64,000 bases of DNA from DASQHL01 sp963843685. Lineage in GTDB: Bacteria > Chloroflexota > Dehalococcoidia > DSTF01 > JACRBR01. Within the stretch, counting starts at the first letter, position 1; each line of letters opens with the position of its first letter. The notes beneath the pieces are model-generated. The model did no database searches. It saw only the letters and a program-made list of their open reading frames with translations, and was not told the DNA's origin. Position numbers and translations under genes: made by a program. The stretch covers positions 10,332 through 74,331 of the forward strand of contig CAWJLO010000028.1 of assembly GCA_963843685.1 (NCBI GenBank). The letters are read 5' to 3'. Shown one piece after another: positions 56,303 through 64,000 of the stretch.

Positions 56303-56818
56303 ATGCCACAACTGCTCGCCGTCGCCGTCTCCGGCAGCCCGCGCGCTCCCTCGAAATCGAAGACGCTCGCCGAGCGGCTGCTCGACGCGCTCGCGCGTGG
56401 CGGCTGCACGACGAAGCTCATCGACGTCGCGGAGTTGCCGGCCGACGCTCTGCTCGCGCGGGCGCAGCACCCGGCGATCGATGACGCGATCGCCGCGTTG
56501 GGTGAAGCCCACATTGTCATCGCTGCGTCGCCGACGTACCGCGCGCTCTACACCGGCGCGATGAAGGCACTCTTCGACCTGATGCCGCCGGCGCACCTCG
56601 CGAACAAGATCTGCGTGCCGGTCCAGACCGGCGCATCGCCGGCGCACTTCCTCACACTGGAATACGGGATGCGGCCGCTCTTCGACAGCCTGGAGGGTCT
56701 GCCGGTCGCCGGTGTCTACGCCACCGACGACCAGTTCGCTGACGGCCAGCCGACGGAGAAGCTGTCGCAGCGCGTCGAGCACGTCGCGACGTTGGCCCTG
56801 GCGCTCGCAAGCCGCTGA
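56303..56818 (+). CDS. NADPH-dependent FMN reductase (SsuE-like)
   Basis: A 171-residue flavodoxin-like reductase: AVAVSGSPRAPSKSKTLAERLLDAL (FMN phosphate site; core SGSPRAPSKSKTLAE), ADALLAR, VIAASPTYRALYTGAMKALFDL (core ASPTYRALYTG) and VPVQTGASPAHFLTLEYGM. It supplies reduced FMN to the monooxygenase upstream, with which it forms a stop-to-start pair (TAG|ATG). Its own stop overlaps the start of the following HAD gene. Two-component desulfonation system is the likely unit. Confidence 0.9.
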   Translation: MPQLLAVAVSGSPRAPSKSKTLAERLLDALARGGCTTKLIDVAELPADALLARAQHPAIDDAIAALGEAHIVIAASPTYRALYTGAMKALFDLMPPAHLANKICVPVQTGASPAHFLTLEYGMRPLFDSLEGLPVAGVYATDDQFADGQPTEKLSQRVEHVATLALALASR

Positions 56819-57390
56819 TGCGTATCGGCTTCGATTTCGACGGCGTGCTCTGCCGCACTCCCTTCGGGCGCCTCGCCGTCCACGCGCCGGGCTACGTCCC
56901 GGACCTGCCCCCGGCCTACGAATCGCTGTACGCGGAGCCCGCCTCGAGTCGGCTGCGCCTCCTGGTGGAGTACATGCGATTCGGCTGGCGCCCGGCATCG
57001 CCCGAAGGTCAGGAGATCGTGCGCGAACTGGCGCGGAAACACGAGCTGCACATCGTCACTGGCCGAAGCGTCGCCGGCGAGCCGCTGCTCCGCCGCTGGC
57101 TGCGCCGCAACGGGCTGGCCGACGCCTTCGCGAGCATCCGCATGGCACCGGAGGGGTTGCGATCGGCGCAGCACAAGCTCGCGACGGCCCGGATGCTCGG
57201 GATCGACACGCACATCGACGACGATCCGCGCACGGCGTACTACCTCGCACAGCACGAGGTCGCGCACGTCTACCTGTACGACCACGCCGGCGCGCACGGC
57301 GACGAACCGCTGCCGGAGCGCCTCAGGCTGGTGCGTTCGCTGGCCGAGTTTCGCGATGCGGTTGGGGACGGGACGGGGGAGACGGCCTAG
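56818..57390 (+). CDS. HAD-superfamily 5'-nucleotidase-like phosphatase
   Basis: A 190-residue HAD protein: motif I GFDFDGVLCRTPFGRL, motif II IVTGRSVAGEP (Thr/Gly), motif III Lys in AQHKLATA region and motif IV THIDDDPRTAYYLA. The layout resembles small HAD nucleotidases or sugar phosphatases. Its ATG 56818 overlaps the stop of the FMN reductase gene (TGATG), so it is translated with the monooxygenase pair and may act on a product or cofactor of that pathway. Its TAG shares bases with the convergent enoyl-CoA hydratase stop (CTAG). Confidence 0.82.
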   Translation: MRIGFDFDGVLCRTPFGRLAVHAPGYVPDLPPAYESLYAEPASSRLRLLVEYMRFGWRPASPEGQEIVRELARKHELHIVTGRSVAGEPLLRRWLRRNGLADAFASIRMAPEGLRSAQHKLATARMLGIDTHIDDDPRTAYYLAQHEVAHVYLYDHAGAHGDEPLPERLRLVRSLAEFRDAVGDGTGETA

Positions 57391-58190
57391 CGGCCCTTAT
57401 ACGCCGGCTTGCGCTTCTGTGCGAACGCCAGCGGCCCCTCGCGCGCGTCTTCGGACGCCAGCACTTTGCGCGACTGTTCGATCTCGAACCGCAGGCCTTC
57501 CTCGAGCGGCACGCTGAGCCCGTGGTACACGGACTCCTTCGCCAGCCGCACGGCCAGCGGGCCGTTCTCGCAGATCGCCTCCGCCATCGCCAGCGCCTTC
57601 GGCATCACCTGGTCTGCCGGGACGACGTGATTGACCAGCCCGTACTGCAGCGCCCACTGCGCGTCGAAGCGTCCGCCGGTGAGGATCAGCTCCAGCGCCG
57701 CGCCGAACGGCACGATCCGCGGCAGCCGCTGCGTGCCGCCCGCACCGGCGATGATCGCGCGCGTCACCTCCGGCAGCCCGAACATCGCGTGCTCGGCGGC
57801 GATGCGCACGTCGCATGCCAGCGCCATCTCCAGCCCGCCGGCCAGGCAATAGCCGTTGATCGCTGCGATCATCGGCTTCCAGCATTCGAAGTTGCGCGTG
57901 ATGCCGCCGAACGGCGCCCGCGAGTACGCGGCGCTCACGGCGTTTGCGCCAGCTTGCTGCGCCTGCGACATCGCGACGAGATCGTTGCCGGCCGAAAACG
58001 CGCGCTCACCGGCGCCGGTGAAGATCCCCACCCAGAGATCGTCGTCGTCCCGGAAGTCGCACCACGCTTCGTGCAGTTCCGCCGACGTCTGCGGGTCGAT
58101 GGCGTTCATGCGGTCGGGGCGGTTGATCGTGACGATGCCGATCCGGCCGCGCTTCTCGTAGATCACTTTTTCGAAGTTGAAACCGGCCAT
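57387..58190 (-). CDS. Enoyl-CoA hydratase/isomerase family protein
   Basis: A 267-residue crotonase: first oxyanion strand GERAFSAGNDLVAMSQ, second oxyanion helix NGYCLAGGLEMALACDVRIA and GLPEVTRAIIAGAGGTQRLPR with the catalytic Glu region. The family hydrates enoyl-CoA in beta-oxidation or similar CoA pathways. ATG 58188-58190. It diverges from the MarR-type gene across a region of about 340 bases holding a perfect palindrome, so joint control is plausible. Confidence 0.93.
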   Translation of the reverse strand: MAGFNFEKVIYEKRGRIGIVTINRPDRMNAIDPQTSAELHEAWCDFRDDDDLWVGIFTGAGERAFSAGNDLVAMSQAQQAGANAVSAAYSRAPFGGITRNFECWKPMIAAINGYCLAGGLEMALACDVRIAAEHAMFGLPEVTRAIIAGAGGTQRLPRIVPFGAALELILTGGRFDAQWALQYGLVNHVVPADQVMPKALAMAEAICENGPLAVRLAKESVYHGLSVPLEEGLRFEIEQSRKVLASEDAREGPLAFAQKRKPAYKGR

Positions 58191-58409
58191 CTGCGTCGTC
58201 CCCTTCCTCCTCCGCGGAGTGCGCGCCAGAGTAGCACCGGCTCAACGGCCGATCCAGATCAGTGCGGCGTCTTGCATACCGCAAAGTCGCTTGACCATAA
58301 GCCACGGATGCCACATACGCGAATAATTGATGCGAGCGTAGCAGGATACTTCGGCGGTGCCTATGCAGTTGCGGTTTTCACAGCCCCGGTGCGACGCCAT
58401 TGACGACGA

Positions 58410-58435
58410 CGCAGAATACCGGCCGGTATTCTGCG
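58410..58435. promoter_or_regulatory. Perfect 26-bp palindrome, candidate MarR operator
   Basis: CGCAGAATACCGG followed by its exact reverse complement CCGGTATTCTGCG. It lies 93 bases upstream of the MarR-type start and 220 bases upstream of the divergent enoyl-CoA hydratase start. Dimeric MarR proteins bind such palindromes; this is the best operator candidate between the two genes. Confidence 0.75.
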
Positions 58436-58527
58436 CAGCTCTGCGACTTTCGCATTGCTCGTCGATTTTTTCGATGCTAGACTCGCGGCACCGGGCAGGG
58501 GGGCATTCTGAGGTGAGGCAGGACAAC

Positions 58528-59064
58528 ATGGCTACCGCGGCGAAGGCGTCGAACAAGAACCAGGACGATCCGGCGGCACTACAGCAGGCGCTTCTGCCCT
58601 GGGTGCTGGTCACTGAGATCTACTGGATGTCCTACAAGCTGCTGGAGCGCCGCTTCTACCATCTCGGCGTCTCCGCGTCACAGGCGCGCGTGTTGGCGGT
58701 GCTGCACTTCGCGAAAGGCCCCATCAAGCCGAGCCTCGTCGCAACGCTGCTCTTCCAGGAGACGCAGAGCATCACCGGTATCCTCCACCGCATCGAAACG
58801 CGCGGCTGGGTGCGCCGGCTGCCGGACCCGAACGACCGGCGCGCTGTCGGCCTGGAGCTGACCGACAAGGGCCGCGAGATCACGCAGGAGATCGTCAAGA
58901 TCTCCGCGGAGCTGTACGACGACATGTTCGGTCAGGTCCTGAGCGCGACGGAGAAGCGCCAGGCGGAGACCATCCTCAAGAAGGTGCGCGCGCTCGGCTT
59001 CAAGCTGCCGGAGACCGACTTCAAGCTTCGCCGCGCACAGCAGTACATGATCTGGAAGGACTAA
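58528..59064 (+). CDS. MarR-family transcriptional regulator
   Basis: A 178-residue MarR protein: winged helix with LGVSASQARVLAVLHFAKG, PSLVATLLFQETQSITGILHRIETRGWVRRLPDPNDRRAVG (core ETQSITGILHRIETRGWVRR) and the long dimer helix KISAELYDDMFGQVLSA. Such regulators sense small aromatic or lipid ligands. ATG 58528 is preferred; GTG 58513 is possible. It is divergent from enoyl-CoA hydratase and probably binds the palindrome at 58410-58435. Confidence 0.9.
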   Translation: MATAAKASNKNQDDPAALQQALLPWVLVTEIYWMSYKLLERRFYHLGVSASQARVLAVLHFAKGPIKPSLVATLLFQETQSITGILHRIETRGWVRRLPDPNDRRAVGLELTDKGREITQEIVKISAELYDDMFGQVLSATEKRQAETILKKVRALGFKLPETDFKLRRAQQYMIWKD

Positions 59065-59095
59065 CGCGCCCGATACTTGCGTAGGTCGAAAGGGA

Positions 59096-59122
59096 AGGGT
59101 CCGGCACGACGCCGGGCTCTTT
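59096..59122 (+). terminator. Terminator after the MarR-family gene
   Basis: A 10-bp stem AGGGTCCGGC / GCCGGGCTCT (two G-T pairs) with loop ACGAC, followed by TTCTATTT. It lies 32 bases after the MarR stop and just before the end of the convergent citrate-lyase-like gene. Confidence 0.75.
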
Positions 59123-60011
59123 CTATTTCGGTGCGCGCGCCCCGATCGCCTCGGCCGCCGCCAGCACGCGGCGCGCCCGCTCGACCACCGGCACGTCGAC
59201 CATCCGCCCGTCCACGCTCACGCTGCCGCGCCCGCGCGCCGAGCCGCGCTTCGCCGCCGCAACGATGCGCCGCGCCTCCGCCACCTCCTCGCGCGACGGA
59301 GCGAAGGCATCGTTGACCGCCGCGACCTGCCCGGGGTGGATGACGTACTTCCCCTTGAAACCGACCGAACGCGCCAGACGCGCCTCGGCCACGCAGTCCC
59401 TCCGCGTCCCGGGTGTCCGTAAACGGCGTGTCGATCGGCAGCAGTTCGTAGGCCGTCGCTACCTCGACGATCGTGTAACGCAGGTGCGCCAGCGCAGCCG
59501 TCCGCGCCTCCCGCGGCACGCCCAGCTCGGCCGCGTAGTCCTCGCCGCCGACGGAGAGCGCCAGCAGCCTGTCCGACGCCTGGGCGATCTCCTGGCAGCG
59601 GAGCAGCCCCATCGCGCTTTCGATGAGGGCGATCGTCCGCACGTCGCCGGGGCGGATGCCGCGGGCCAGCTCGGCCTCGCGGAGCAGCACGTCCAGATCG
59701 CGAAGGTCCTGCGCCGCTTCCACCTTGGGCAGCACCACCCCGGCCAGCCCGGGCCGGACGGCCGCCGTAACGTCCTGCCGGGTGAGCCCGGTCCGGACGG
59801 CGTTCACGCGCACAAAGACGGTCTGGCCGGCCTCCGCCAGCCGGGGCACCCACGCCCTCACCAGGGCCCGCGCCGCCCGCTTCTCCGCGGCCGGGACCGC
59901 GTCCTCCAGGTCGATGACGATCGCGTCGGCGCCGGCGGACGCCGCCCGCTCCAGCATGCGCGCGCGGTTGCCCGGGACGAAGAGCAGTGTCCTCAGCACG
60001 TCAACAGTCAT
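59123..60011 (-). CDS. HpcH/HpaI aldolase/citrate lyase beta-subunit-like protein (frame shifted near 59393)
   Basis: About 296 residues with one base removed. The CitE/malyl-CoA lyase fold is shown by LRTLLFVPGNRARMLERAA, DAIVIDLEDAVPAAEK (metal Glu/Asp), VFVRVNAV (Arg), VVLPKVEAAQDL and IALIESAMGLL; LLALSVGGEDYAAELG follows. Frame one ends FTDTRDAEGL; frame two resumes with VAEARLARSVGFKGKYVIHPGQVAAV and the last helices. An extra base near 59393 explains the break. The family makes or cleaves malyl-, citramalyl- or citryl-CoA. Start ATG 60009-60011. It is divergent from rho. Confidence 0.88.
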
Positions 60012-60436
60012 GCTTCGAGTATCTGCCGGTCGCGCTTCACGGGCAATGGGCGCGCCGCGACGTAGTTCTTCGAGCCGACGGAGGAAATTCGGGGGATCGC
60101 CGATGATCTATTCAGCGCACGAAGCGATACAATGCATGTGCATCCGCGCTGCGGCCACGCCGCACAGAGCGCGATCCCCGGCGCCGCAATGGTCGATCAG
60201 GGTGACAGCCGCAACAGGCGCGGCCCCTCTTGACAGATATCCGGAGAATCGGGTACCAAGGGCGTGACAGGTTCCGCACTTCCGGCGCTTCTTCTCCCGG
60301 CGCCGTAGCGACTCCCTCCGGACCAGGCACCGATCGGATGGCCCTCGTGGCCCGTGCATGACACGGAGCGAAATTCCCGGGGACACCCCGCAGATCCGCG
60401 AGCTATTGGGCATGGCCCGCTAGAGGTTCAAACAAC
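60012..60436. other. Long intergenic region and rho leader
   Basis: About 425 bases between the divergent citrate-lyase-like gene and rho. No frame resembles a family. The rho leader may be up to several hundred bases, as is usual for autoregulated rho genes. I see no clean -35/-10 pair or riboswitch. Confidence 0.4.
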
Positions 60437-61681
60437 ATGGCAGTACGAGAACGACGACGATCGGGTGGCGGCGGACCACGTCCGCTCCCCCAGCAGCAGC
60501 CGCCGCAGATGGACGACGGCCTGGACCAGCCGATGACGCAGGCGGAGCGCGACGCCGCGCTCACGACCGGCGGCATCCTGGAGATCGTCGACGACGGGTA
60601 CGGCTTCCTCCGCGGCGAGAGCCTCCTTCCCGGCCAGAACGACGTCTACGTCAGCCAGTCGCAGATCCGCCGCTTCGGCCTCCGCACCGGCGACTACGTC
60701 ACCGGCCAGGTGCGCCCGCCGAAAGACAGCGAGAAGTACTACGGCCTCCTCCGCGTCGAGAACACCAACGGCATCGACCCGGAGACCGCCAAGCAGCGCC
60801 CGTACTTCGAGAACCTCACCGCCATCTTCCCGAACCAGCTCGTCGACCTGGAGACGCCTTCACCCGACCTCTCCGGCCGGCTGATCAACCTGATCTCACC
60901 GATCGGCCGCGGACAACGCGGCCTTATCGTTTCGCCGCCGAAGGCCGGCAAGACGTTCCTGCTGAAGGCCATCGCCGCCGGCATCGCCGCGAACTACCCC
61001 GACATCCACCTCATGGTCGCCCTCATCGGCGAGCGGCCGGAGGAAGTGACCGACATGAAGCGCTCCGTCAAGGGCGAGGTTGTCGCCTCGACCTTCGACG
61101 AGCCGGTCGAGGACCACACGCGCGTCGCCGAGATGGCGCTTGAGCGCGCAAAGCGCCTCGTCGAGGGCGGCATGGACGTCGTCATCCTGCTCGACAGCAT
61201 CACGCGCCTCACCCGCGCCTACAACCTGGCGATGCCGCCCAGCGGCCGCACGCTCACCGGCGGCATGGACCCGGTCGCCCTCTACCCGCCCAAGCGCTTC
61301 TTCGGCGCCGCCCGCAACTGCGAGGAGGGCGGCAGCCTCACCGTCATCGCCACCTGCCTGGTCGACACCGGCAGCCGCATGGACGAGGTGATCTTCGAGG
61401 AGTTCAAGGGGACCGGTAACCAGGAGCTGCGGCTCGACCGCCGCCTCGCCGAGCGCCGCGTCTTCCCGGCCATCGACATCGCCGCCAGCAGCACGCGCCG
61501 CGAGGAGCTGCTGATGGACGAGGCGACGCTCCGCCAGGTGTGGCTGATGCGCCGCATGACGGCGATGATCTCGTCGAATGCCAGCAACCCGTCGGAGGCC
61601 ACCGAGCGCCTGCTCGAGCGCCTCTCCCGCACCGGCAGCAACGCCGAGTTCCTGGCGACGCTCAGCAAGAACGAGGTCTAG
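60437..61681 (+). CDS. rho: Transcription termination factor Rho
   Basis: A 414-residue Rho. An Arg/Gly/Pro-rich lead (residues 1-40) is followed by the cold-shock-like RNA domain GILEIVDDGYGFLR...VYVSQSQIRRFGLRTGD and then the ATPase: SPPKAGKTFLLKAI (Walker A), IGERPEEVTDM, ASTFDEPVEDHTRVAEMALERAKRLVE (core TFDEPVEDH), VVILLDSITRLTRAYN (Walker B, Q-loop) and GSLTVIATCLVDTGSRMDEVIFEEFKGTGN (core EEFKGTGN). The N-terminal helical Rho_N domain is absent or very short. ATG 60437. The rho stop overlaps the DUF302 gene by 4 bases. Confidence 0.96.
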   Translation: MAVRERRRSGGGGPRPLPQQQPPQMDDGLDQPMTQAERDAALTTGGILEIVDDGYGFLRGESLLPGQNDVYVSQSQIRRFGLRTGDYVTGQVRPPKDSEKYYGLLRVENTNGIDPETAKQRPYFENLTAIFPNQLVDLETPSPDLSGRLINLISPIGRGQRGLIVSPPKAGKTFLLKAIAAGIAANYPDIHLMVALIGERPEEVTDMKRSVKGEVVASTFDEPVEDHTRVAEMALERAKRLVEGGMDVVILLDSITRLTRAYNLAMPPSGRTLTGGMDPVALYPPKRFFGAARNCEEGGSLTVIATCLVDTGSRMDEVIFEEFKGTGNQELRLDRRLAERRVFPAIDIAASSTRREELLMDEATLRQVWLMRRMTAMISSNASNPSEATERLLERLSRTGSNAEFLATLSKNEV

Positions 61682-62073
61682 ACCCGCTCGATCACCCGCC
61701 GCAGCCGCTCGTCGGCCTCTTGCGACACCTCCGCCAGCACCGGGTTCGACGTGATCTCCACCAGCGTCTGCGGATTGACGACGCCGACGTGCGTGCCGTC
61801 CTCTCGCGCCGCCACGATGATGTTGCACGGCAGCAGCAGCCCGATGTCCGGCTCCGCCTCCAGCGCGCGCGACGCCAGCCGCGGGTTGCACGCCCCGAGA
61901 ATGGCGTACGGCTCGACGTCTTTGTCGATCTTCTCTTTCAGCGTGCGCTTGACGTCGATCTCCGTCAGCACGCCGAAGCCCTCTTCCTTCAGCAGCTCCC
62001 GCACGCGCGCGATCGTCTCCTCGTACCCGGACGCCACCGTCCGCGTGATCCCGTACTTCGATGCCGTCGTCAT
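61678..62073 (-). CDS. DUF302 family protein
   Basis: A 131-residue protein with the DUF302 layout: TVASGYEETIARVRELLKEEGFGVLTEIDV (core EETIARVRELLKEEGF), YAILGACNPRLASRALEAEPDIGLLLPCN (core LGACNPRLA) and GTHVGVVNPQTL. The two Cys residues (GACNP, LLPCN) are conserved in the family. Its role is unknown, with proposed links to redox or metal binding. ATG 62071-62073; it overlaps the end of rho by 4 bases on the opposite strand. Confidence 0.88.
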   Translation of the reverse strand: MTTASKYGITRTVASGYEETIARVRELLKEEGFGVLTEIDVKRTLKEKIDKDVEPYAILGACNPRLASRALEAEPDIGLLLPCNIIVAAREDGTHVGVVNPQTLVEITSNPVLAEVSQEADERLRRVIERV

Positions 62074-62123
62074 GTGTCACCTCCGTCAGCCACAATCAGC
62101 CTAGCGGAAGCGCACGCGCGCCG

Positions 62124-62660
62124 TCAGGGGCATCGTAGGTATCGCGAATGCCGATCGGCCCGGGGTGTTACGGCGTGCCTGGAAAGCGCGCTGGGTGCAC
62201 TCGCGTTCGGCGGATCGAACCGCTGCTTGAACGTGAACGCGTACTCCGTCGGCCCGTGCGCGCGCAGATGGTCCAGCCGCTCGTCGGCCTCCTCGACGCT
62301 CGGGATGTGGCCCGCCGGCACCCACCAGAGCACCAGGTACGCCTCCGCCATGTGCTCGAACCACTCCCGCCGCCGACGGTACATCTCCACGTGCCCGCTG
62401 CGATACGTGAACTCGAACAGCGACTCCACCGACTCCCACACCGTGAAGTTCACGATGATCCGCTCGTCGCCGCGCACCCGCACCGACGTCGACGTCCCGT
62501 CGTCCGTCTGCAGCCGCCATACGAACCCCGGCGAGTCATCGCCGAGCCGGTTCACCCGGTCAAGATTCGCGACGAAGTCCGCGAGCAGCGGATCATCGAG
62601 CGGCGCCAGCAGCCGCGCAATGTTGTACTGCGCCAGGTGCCATGTCGCGTTGTCGGTCAT
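62124..62660 (-). CDS. DUF3291 family protein
   Basis: A 178-residue protein matching DUF3291 (ferredoxin-like fold of monooxygenase type): HLAQYNIARLLAPLDDPLLADFVANLDRVN (core AQYNIARLLAPLDDP), GFVWRLQTDDG, NFTVWESVESLFEFTYRSGHVEMYRRR (core WESVESLFEFTY) and HLVLWWVPAGHIPSVEEADERL-type LVLWWVPAGHIPSVEEA. Function unknown. It follows DUF302 in reverse orientation order on the same strand. ATG 62658-62660. Confidence 0.86.
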   Translation of the reverse strand: MTDNATWHLAQYNIARLLAPLDDPLLADFVANLDRVNRLGDDSPGFVWRLQTDDGTSTSVRVRGDERIIVNFTVWESVESLFEFTYRSGHVEMYRRRREWFEHMAEAYLVLWWVPAGHIPSVEEADERLDHLRAHGPTEYAFTFKQRFDPPNASAPSALSRHAVTPRADRHSRYLRCP

Positions 62661-62720
62661 GGCCAGAGTGTAGCGAGAGGTCGGCGCGTTTCCCCCAACC
62701 GGGACGCAGCGAGCCCTCCA

Positions 62721-63335
62721 CTAAGGCGCCATGGCCTCCATCGAGTCCGCCACCTGAAGCACCTCTTCCTCCGTCAATCCGGTCGCAAGCACGGCGTAGT
62801 CCACGTATAGCGAAGGGGTTTGTCCGGCGCCCGGTGCCCACGATCCCGGTTCCCTCCACCACACCACGACGCCATTCCGCGCATCGCCACCGTTGTTCAC
62901 CTCTACAATCGCGGGCTGCCCCCGAACCGTGGCGTCACGCTGCGAGCCGTCCTGATACGCCTCGGACGGATTGATCCCGCCCGCCGAGATGTGCAATTCC
63001 TTCCCGGGCCCCGCGTACACGACCGACAACACGTGAGGGTCCTGCTTCTCCCGGGGTTCGTCGATCGTCACGGTATCGAACCCCGCCGGTACGAACGTCG
63101 GGCGTAGCAGCGGGACGAAGTTCGCGCCCTGCCACGAGCGCACGAAGTCCCACACGGCCTCATCCTGTCCGGCCGCCGCGGAGGGAAACACGATCGGTGT
63201 CTGGGTCAACACCGTCACGTGTGTCGGCAAGGGGGTCACCGCGGGCTGCTTCGATCCGCCGCACGCGATCGCGCCCGCGGTCGCCACGAGAGCGCCTGCC
63301 ACGAGAAGGAGAAGTCTGCTCACCACGCTCTTCAC
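62721..63335 (-). CDS. Lipoprotein with DUF4367-like domain
   Basis: A 204-residue exported protein: hydrophobic LLLLVAGALVATAGAI and lipobox AIAC near residue 25, then a domain with FVPLLRPTFVPAGFDTVTI, LSVVYAGPGKELHISAGG, PAIVEVNNGGDARNGVVVWW and a final DYAVLATGLTEEEVLQVADSM. This order matches DUF4367-type extracellular domains often found next to anti-sigma or regulatory systems. No sigma gene is nearby. GTG 63333-63335 gives the right signal peptide; the frame extends upstream without family sequence. Confidence 0.72.
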   Translation of the reverse strand: MKSVVSRLLLLVAGALVATAGAIACGGSKQPAVTPLPTHVTVLTQTPIVFPSAAAGQDEAVWDFVRSWQGANFVPLLRPTFVPAGFDTVTIDEPREKQDPHVLSVVYAGPGKELHISAGGINPSEAYQDGSQRDATVRGQPAIVEVNNGGDARNGVVVWWREPGSWAPGAGQTPSLYVDYAVLATGLTEEEVLQVADSMEAMAP

Positions 63336-63365
63336 AGGGCCGAGGGTACTGTATAGCGACACGCG

Positions 63366-63713
63366 TTGCCTGACGCGCGAACGCCACAACGACATCCAAG
63401 GCCGACGGACAACAAGCTCCAGGGCTACATCACGGCCTGGATGATGTACACCCTGCAGGGTGATCCTGTCGCACACGACGCGTTCGTCGGGAGTGCGGCT
63501 GAGATCAACGGCAACGTCTCCTGGGAGAGCCAGGCGGAGAAGAACCTGCTCGGCCCGGTGGCGGTTGGTGGCTTCGCTGCGGCGCCCGCGGTTGCCGAAG
63601 CGGGGACTTCCGGAGATCACACCGCCAGGTACGTCGCTCTCGGCTGGGCCGTTCTGGCGGCGGCGTTGGCGACAGGCGGCGCGTACGGGGTGTGGCGCAC
63701 GCGCCGTCGGTAA
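63366..63713 (+). pseudogene. Truncated exported hydrolase: C-terminal end with PSVGG-type sorting tail
   Basis: From about 63405 the frame reads NKLQGYITAWMMYTLQGDP, AFVGSAAEINGNVSWES and QAEKNL, typical of the last helices of secreted dienelactone-hydrolase/polyester-hydrolase-like enzymes. It then reads PVAVGGFAAAP, a linker, a hydrophobic helix and VWRTRRR. No nucleophile, oxyanion motif or signal peptide precedes it, and the first 13 residues (DARTPQRHPRPTD) look random. It is the tail of a gene whose front was lost at about 63400, or a real exported protein split by an assembly error. Confidence 0.6.
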
Positions 63714-63734
63714 GGGGGTGCGTTCCGACGACGT

Positions 63735-64000
63735 TTACGAGTCGCGGACTTCGAATTCGTGTTGCAGGATCCCCATGATGATTCGGTCGATCCACCGCCC
63801 TCCGTGGAATCGGCGCTCGCGCTCGCGCCCCTCTTCTCGAAAACCGCACTTCTCGTAGCAGCGGCGCGCCCGGGCGTTGTCCTCGCGCACGTGCAACGAA
63901 ACGCGATGCAGGTTCATCTCGGCAAAGGCGAAGCGGAGGATCGTACGCGTGGCGTCGGTACCGTAGCCCTGGTTCCAGCGATCCCGCTCGATGGCGATGC
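63735..64000 (-). CDS. GNAT-family N-acetyltransferase (RimJ/RimL type), partial
   Basis: The 3' part of a GNAT gene cut by the window edge. The visible end reads WNQGYGTDATRTILRFAFAE (acetyl-CoA loop QGYGTDA), LHRVSLHVREDNARARRCYEKCGFREEG (the typical ENxxAxxxYExxGF) and DRIIMGILQHEF before TAG 63735-63737. RimJ/RimL-like members acetylate ribosomal proteins or small molecules. The N-terminal half lies outside. Confidence 0.88.
   Translation of the reverse strand, partial: IAIERDRWNQGYGTDATRTILRFAFAEMNLHRVSLHVREDNARARRCYEKCGFREEGRERERRFHGGRWIDRIIMGILQHEFEVRDS

Overview
The window is GC-rich bacterial chromosome with tightly packed genes on both strands. GTG and TTG starts are common and usually follow a clear GGAGG-type ribosome binding site. 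No rRNA gene, intact tRNA, CRISPR array, insertion sequence or phage gene was found. The gene set suggests a member of the Chloroflexota, perhaps Dehalococcoidia-like: HrcA/CIRCE control of grpE-dnaK, a short Rho, inositol-phosphate synthase, acyl-CoA ligases, many short-chain dehydrogenases and tricarballylate-dehydrogenase-like flavoproteins. That placement is inference from gene content, not phylogeny.

Layout. 1-1900: end of trpA, then aroH and aroF (aromatic amino acid entry). 1.9-16.6 kb: accessory metabolism and cell-surface genes, with two acyl-CoA ligases, an enolase-superfamily enzyme, a repeat-bearing surface protein, ino1, a secreted phosphoesterase, an ABC exporter fusion, a lipoprotein and a two-domain cupredoxin. 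16.6-21.8 kb: LysM/M23 peptidase, obgE, nadD, a CoA-binding protein and larC split in two. 21.9-35 kb: secreted SGNH hydrolase, flavoenzymes, hydrolases, SDRs and a queA-like gene. 35-50 kb: dcd, a HAD hydrolase, a multi-spanning membrane protein, an ArsR-type regulator, hrcA-grpE-dnaK under a perfect CIRCE operator, fabH, a secreted repeat protein and a glycosyltransferase. 50-64 kb: gyrB, an atypical response regulator, a luciferase-like monooxygenase/FMN reductase/HAD operon, enoyl-CoA hydratase with a divergent MarR regulator, a citrate-lyase-beta-like gene, rho, small DUF genes, a lipoprotein, a truncated hydrolase tail and a partial GNAT gene.

The most interesting pattern is a shared C-terminal tail of 52-57 residues on four unrelated extracytoplasmic proteins (genes ending at 5048, 10335, 23508 and 63713). 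Each has a P-[SA]-V-G-G-[VIF]-A-x-x-P motif, a linker, one hydrophobic helix, a Trp and a short Arg/Lys-rich end. This looks like a surface-sorting signal recognised by a dedicated membrane enzyme, and it is not one of the classical signals I know. A fifth protein, the cupredoxin, ends with an LPXTG-like APNTG tail.

Several clearly conserved genes (ino1, the FMN-dependent dehydrogenase, queA, the citE-like gene, the cupredoxin and the repeat protein) are broken by single-base shifts where the second frame continues the family perfectly. This pattern suggests residual indel errors in the assembly, so each disrupted gene should be read as probably intact until resequenced. The larC split sits at a site that could also be genuine programmed frameshifting.
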